64,000 nucleotides of DNA, from the NCBI RefSeq assembly GCF_030580915.1, contig NZ_JAUQTA010000001.1, forward strand, positions 248,001-312,000, given 5' to 3'. The position numbers were made by a program, and so were the translations under genes. Positions within the stretch are counted from its first letter, which is position 1, and the number at the start of each line of letters is the position of its first letter. Below the pieces are notes generated by a model. The model ran no database searches. It was not told where the DNA came from and worked only from the letters and a program-made list of their open reading frames with translations. Source of the stretch: Nocardioides jiangxiensis (GTDB lineage Bacteria; Actinomycetota; Actinomycetes; Propionibacteriales; Nocardioidaceae). Shown here piece after piece: positions 60,858-64,000 of this stretch.

Positions 60858-62078
60858 ATGATCGTTGCGCGCCAGTACGACAAGCTCTTCCACGACCTGC
60901 TCTCGCCCCAGGACGTCCTCGACGCCCGCGCCCGGGCCCGCGAGGTCGCCGACCGCATCGTCGCGCCCGCCGCCGCGCGGATCGCGAACGGCGACGAGCA
61001 GGTCGACGGCTTCCCCCGCGACGTCTTCGACGCCCTCGCCGCCGAGGGCCTCTTCGGCGTCGGCTTCGGCAGCGAGGTCGGCGGCCACGGCCTGGCGCAC
61101 CCGGCCACCGCGACCGCCGCCACGATCGAGGAGCTCGCCTACCACTCCAGCAGCATCGGCGCAGTCTTCGACGTCCACTGCATCCTGTCGGGCAACGCCC
61201 TCAACCAGGGCACCGACGAGCAGAAGCAGCGCTGGCTGACCAAGATCGTCTCCGGCGAGATCGTCGGCGCCTTCGCCACCACCGAGCCGGACGCGTCGAC
61301 CGACCTCTCCATCGACGCCCTGAAGACCGAGGCCGTGCCGACCGCCGGCGGCTGGGTGCTCAACGGCCACAAGCGCTGGATCTCCAACTCGCCCGTCGCC
61401 GGCGAGATCGTGGTCCTGGCCAAGACCGGCGAGCGGATGTCGATGTTCATCGTCGACACCTCGCTGCCGGGCGTCACCGTCGGCACCCCCGACCGCAAGA
61501 TGGGCAACCGTGGCCAGCTGACGGCGGACGTCCACTTCACCGACGTCCACATCGACGGCGCCGAGCTCCTCGGCGGCGTCGAGGGCCACGGCCTGCGCCA
61601 GGCGCTGCAGACACTCACCTTCGGCCGCATCGGCATCGCCGCCGCCGGGGTCGGCATGGCCCAGCGCGCCTTCGACCTGATCGTCGAGCAGGTCTCCACC
61701 CGCGAGGCGTTCGGACGCAAGGTCGGCGCCAACCAGCACTGGCAGTTCCTCCTCGCCGACCGCGCGACCGAGATCGAGAACGCGCGCAACCTCTACCTCA
61801 AGGCAGCCCTGCGCCTGGACGCGGGCAACCCGTTCCCCGAGCCCGAGGCCGCGATGGCCAAGCTCTACGGCACCCGCCTCTCGGTCGACATCGCCCGCGA
61901 CGCGGTGCAGGCCTACGGCGGCTTCGGCTTCGCCCGCGAGCTGGCCGCGGACGGCACTCCGGGGCCGGTGGAGGCGCTCTACCGGGACTCCAAGATCGGC
62001 GAGATCTACGAGGGCACCAACGAGATCCAGAAGTGGGTCATCGCCCGCCAGATCCTCGGCCGCGACATCACCGGCTGA
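60858..62078 (+). CDS. Acyl-CoA dehydrogenase
   Basis: The 406-residue flavoenzyme has an N-terminal helical domain, AFATTEPDASTDLS (FAD/CoA loop near 135) and the C-terminal FAD site with the catalytic Glu in GEIYEGTNEIQ near 380. QHWQFLLADRATEIENARNL near 293 is typical of the family. It removes hydrogens from C2 and C3 of an acyl-CoA in beta-oxidation or amino acid breakdown. The start ATG 60858 is leaderless. The upstream MarR-type operator suggests induction by its acyl-CoA substrate. Chain length unknown. Confidence 0.9.
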   Translation: MIVARQYDKLFHDLLSPQDVLDARARAREVADRIVAPAAARIANGDEQVDGFPRDVFDALAAEGLFGVGFGSEVGGHGLAHPATATAATIEELAYHSSSIGAVFDVHCILSGNALNQGTDEQKQRWLTKIVSGEIVGAFATTEPDASTDLSIDALKTEAVPTAGGWVLNGHKRWISNSPVAGEIVVLAKTGERMSMFIVDTSLPGVTVGTPDRKMGNRGQLTADVHFTDVHIDGAELLGGVEGHGLRQALQTLTFGRIGIAAAGVGMAQRAFDLIVEQVSTREAFGRKVGANQHWQFLLADRATEIENARNLYLKAALRLDAGNPFPEPEAAMAKLYGTRLSVDIARDAVQAYGGFGFARELAADGTPGPVEALYRDSKIGEIYEGTNEIQKWVIARQILGRDITG

Positions 62079-62169
62079 CGCCACGGCCCGGCGTCGCCGG
62101 CCGACGCATCCGGACCCAGCGGAGGCAAACGCACGGATCAGGTCCCGCGTTGCTGGGTACAGCGACGTC

Positions 62170-62655
62170 GTGACCGACCTCCTGACTGCCCAGGTCCGGC
62201 GGAGAGAGCCTCGACGCAGGCTCTCCGCCGTGCTCCTCGTCCTCGCCGTCGCCGCCACCGCCGCCTGCGGTCGGGTCCCGGCACGGCCGGACGAGCAGTC
62301 CTGGCGGGAGACCGCGAGCACCGCGGTCGACGACGCGGTGGCACTGGTGGGCACCGCGTCGCTCGTGCTGGAGCAGCAGAAGGACGGGCACCTGCTCGGC
62401 GGCTTCGGGGTCTCCACGCTCGTGCACTCCGAGGACTCGCTGGGCAAGGCCGTCGACTCGGTCAGCACGGTGCAACCCCCGGCCGGCGTCGCCGGACTGG
62501 CCGACAAGGTCGACCAGGTCCTCAGCGACGCCGACGACGCCGTCCGCACCGCGCGGATGGACCTCGTCGACGGAGAGACGGCGTCGTTCGACGACGACCG
62601 GCGCGAGCTGGCCGACGTACGGCACCGCCTGCTCGAGGCGGGTGACCGGCTGTGA
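62170..62655 (+). CDS. Putative lipoprotein of 161 residues
   Basis: The protein has a signal-type N-terminus: a basic start, a hydrophobic stretch, and the lipobox AATAAC ending near residue 33. Lipid anchoring outside the membrane is therefore likely. The mature part is helical (ASLVLEQQKDGHLLGGFGVS, then LADKVDQVLSDADDAVRTAR). No known domain. The GTG at 62170 is the best start, although the -10 box TACAGC upstream is imperfect. Its stop overlaps the transporter start by four bases (GTGA), so the two are coupled. Confidence 0.65.
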   Translation: MTDLLTAQVRRREPRRRLSAVLLVLAVAATAACGRVPARPDEQSWRETASTAVDDAVALVGTASLVLEQQKDGHLLGGFGVSTLVHSEDSLGKAVDSVSTVQPPAGVAGLADKVDQVLSDADDAVRTARMDLVDGETASFDDDRRELADVRHRLLEAGDRL

Positions 62656-63881
62656 AGAAGTACCTGGCCGTCGCCCTCGGCATCCTGACCGCGATCGGCG
62701 GCTTCGTCGACATCGGCGACCTGGTCACCAACGCCGTCGTGGGCTCCCGCTTCGGCATGTCGATGGGCGTCGTCGTCGCCGTCGGCGTGCTCGGCATCTG
62801 CGTGTACGCCGAGATGTCCGGCCGCGTCGCCTGCGTCTCGCGCCGCGCGACGTTCGACCTGGTCCGCGAGCGGCTCGGCCCCCGGCTCGGCCTGCTCAAC
62901 CTCGTCGCGTCGATGCTGGTCACGTTCCTGACCTTCATCGCGGAGATCGGCGGCGTCGCGCTGTCGCTGGAGCTGGTCAGCTCGGTCAGCTACCTGCTGC
63001 TCGTGCCGTTCGTGGCACTCGTCGTGTGGCTCGTCCTGTGGCGCGCGAAGTTCTCGCACATGGAGAACGTCCTCGGCCTCCTCGGCCTCTGCCTCGTCGC
63101 CTTCTCGGTGGCGCTGTGGCAGCTCGGCCCGGACTGGGGCGACTACCTGGGCCAGGCCGCCCGCTTCGACAAGCCCGCCGACGAGGACTGGTCCACGTGG
63201 GCGTACTACGCCGTCGCGCTGTTCGGCGCCGCGATGACGCCCTACGAGGTCTTCTTCTTCTCCAGCGGGGGCGTCGAGGAGAAGTGGACGCCCGAGGACC
63301 TCGGCGTCATGCGCGCCAACGTCTTCATCGGCTTCCCCCTCGGCGGCCTGCTGTCGCTCTCGATCGCGGGCGTCGCGACCGCCGTCCTGCTGCCGCAGGG
63401 CATCGGCGTCGACGCGCTCGGCCAGGTGGCGCTGCCGGTCGCGGTGGCGCTGGGCAAGGTCGGGCTCGCCGTCGTGATCATCGGCTTCGTCGCCGCGACC
63501 TTCGGTGCCGCCTGCGAGACAGGACTCGGCGTCGGCTACTCGATCGCGCAGTACTTCGGGTGGCAGTGGGGCAAGTTCGTCACCCCGCGCCAGGCCTCGC
63601 GCTTCCACGCCATGCTGCTGGTCGCGACGCTCGCCGCAGTCGCCGTGCTCATGTCGACCGTGGACCCGATCCTCGTCACGGAGGCCTCCGTCGTGTTCTC
63701 GGCGGTCGCGCTCCCCCTCACCTACTTCCCGATCCTCGTCGTGGCCAACGATCCCGACTACCTCGGCGAGTACGTCAACGGCCGGGTCACGAACGCCCTC
63801 GGCCTCGTCTACCTGGTGCTCCTGACGGTGGTCGCGCTGGCCGCGCTGCCGCTGATGGTGATCACCGGAATGGGGGCCTGA
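62652..63881 (+). CDS. NRAMP-type divalent metal transporter with altered binding motifs
   Basis: The 409-residue protein has 11 or so membrane helices in the NRAMP/APC fold. The TM1 metal motif DPGN reads DIGD (in GGFVDIGDLVTN near 17-28). The TM6 MPH reads TPY (AMTPYEVFFFSSGG near 195), so the Met that favours soft transition metals is a Thr. NRAMP relatives with such changes carry Mg or other hard cations, so selectivity here is uncertain. The start GTG overlaps the lipoprotein stop. A PRC-barrel gene starts at its last base, a context common for magnesium-related NRAMP genes. Confidence 0.75.
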   Translation: MKKYLAVALGILTAIGGFVDIGDLVTNAVVGSRFGMSMGVVVAVGVLGICVYAEMSGRVACVSRRATFDLVRERLGPRLGLLNLVASMLVTFLTFIAEIGGVALSLELVSSVSYLLLVPFVALVVWLVLWRAKFSHMENVLGLLGLCLVAFSVALWQLGPDWGDYLGQAARFDKPADEDWSTWAYYAVALFGAAMTPYEVFFFSSGGVEEKWTPEDLGVMRANVFIGFPLGGLLSLSIAGVATAVLLPQGIGVDALGQVALPVAVALGKVGLAVVIIGFVAATFGAACETGLGVGYSIAQYFGWQWGKFVTPRQASRFHAMLLVATLAAVAVLMSTVDPILVTEASVVFSAVALPLTYFPILVVANDPDYLGEYVNGRVTNALGLVYLVLLTVVALAALPLMVITGMGA

Positions 63882-64000
63882 TGGCACGCCTGCACGGTCA
63901 CCTCGACGCTGCGCTGCACCTCCTCGACCGCCAGGTCGTGGATGTCGACGGCGCGCTCGTCGGCAAGGTCGACGACCTCGAGATCACCGAGTACGCCGAC
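63881..64000 (+). CDS. PRC-barrel protein, N-terminal part (3' end outside window)
   Basis: The start ATG shares one base with the stop of the transporter (TGATG). The 40 visible residues read ARLHGHLDAALHLLDRQVVD and then DGALVGKVDDLEITEYAD, matching the first strands of a PRC-barrel (DxxGxxVGxVxD). Larger proteins with PRC-barrel and CBS or MgtE-type domains often accompany NRAMP genes in actinobacteria. What follows cannot be seen. Confidence 0.7.
   Translation, partial: MARLHGHLDAALHLLDRQVVDVDGALVGKVDDLEITEYAD

Noticed and set aside
60822..63887. A minus-strand open frame of over 1000 codons opposite the acyl-CoA dehydrogenase and transporter.
   Set aside because: Antisense to two unmistakable enzymes; the composition is Glu/Arg/Gly-rich like other shadow frames.
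1..64000. tRNA, rRNA or CRISPR arrays.
   Set aside because: No cloverleaf, rRNA-like or spaced-repeat pattern was seen; the only tandem arrays are the 22-bp and 15-bp repeats reported.

Overview
The window is about 70% G+C chromosomal DNA with short intergenic gaps, many GTG starts and many leaderless promoters. It comes from an actinobacterium. Gene order (rimO-pgsA-cinA-clgR; gcvT/pepA/E2; lipB-lipA-DUF4191-RDD-glnA) and protein similarity suggest a Nocardioides-like member of the Propionibacteriales. The genus is inferred from gene content, not from a marker gene. I see no rRNA, tRNA or CRISPR array.

Region 1 (1-23.2 kb) is core genome. It holds a pseudouridine synthase fragment, then clgR, cinA, pgsA and rimO, a sunset-type membrane protein, a RodZ-like protein and ftsK. 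These are followed by a lysoplasmalogenase, RNase J, dapA, a membrane pseudokinase, folA-thyA and cobU-cobS. Last come divergent gcvT/pepA and an E2 acyltransferase with three lipoyl domains, whose catalytic histidine position encodes glutamine.

Region 2 (23.3-31.6 kb) is the most unusual part. Three tandem, homologous membrane proteins of about 640 residues, which I cannot assign to a described function, run into a short-chain dehydrogenase and an EthA-like Baeyer-Villiger monooxygenase. From my knowledge of Mycobacterium tuberculosis, this module sits where dlaT is normally followed directly by the TIGR01777 gene, lipB and lipA.

Region 3 (31.7-41.9 kb) resumes the conserved block: TIGR01777 protein, lipB, lipA, DUF4191, a lipoprotein and an RDD protein. 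A type III glutamine synthetase follows, with a GlnR-like site upstream. Then come an acetyltransferase, an ArsP-like permease and type I glnA.

Region 4 (41.9-50.7 kb) is an integrative element inserted at the 3' end of glnA. A second copy of the glnA tail lies beyond the integrase. The element carries decayed restriction-type genes, a front-end fatty acid desaturase, two GAF-ANTAR regulators (one frameshifted), a pair of DUF5994 genes and small unknown genes. Its transfer ATPase is truncated and fused to an excisionase-like DNA-binding domain. A tyrosine integrase closes it.

Region 5 (50.7-64 kb) is mixed housekeeping and metabolic genes. It includes flavin enzymes, a GH13 trehalose-synthase-like enzyme, a 5'-3' exonuclease and a 40-residue zinc-ribbon protein divergent from a thioesterase across a palindromic operator. 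It also includes an alpha/beta hydrolase, a class II glutamine amidotransferase, a YbdK ligase, an HNH protein and a MarR regulator with an operator before an acyl-CoA dehydrogenase. The window ends with a lipoprotein, a divergent NRAMP-type transporter and a truncated PRC-barrel gene.
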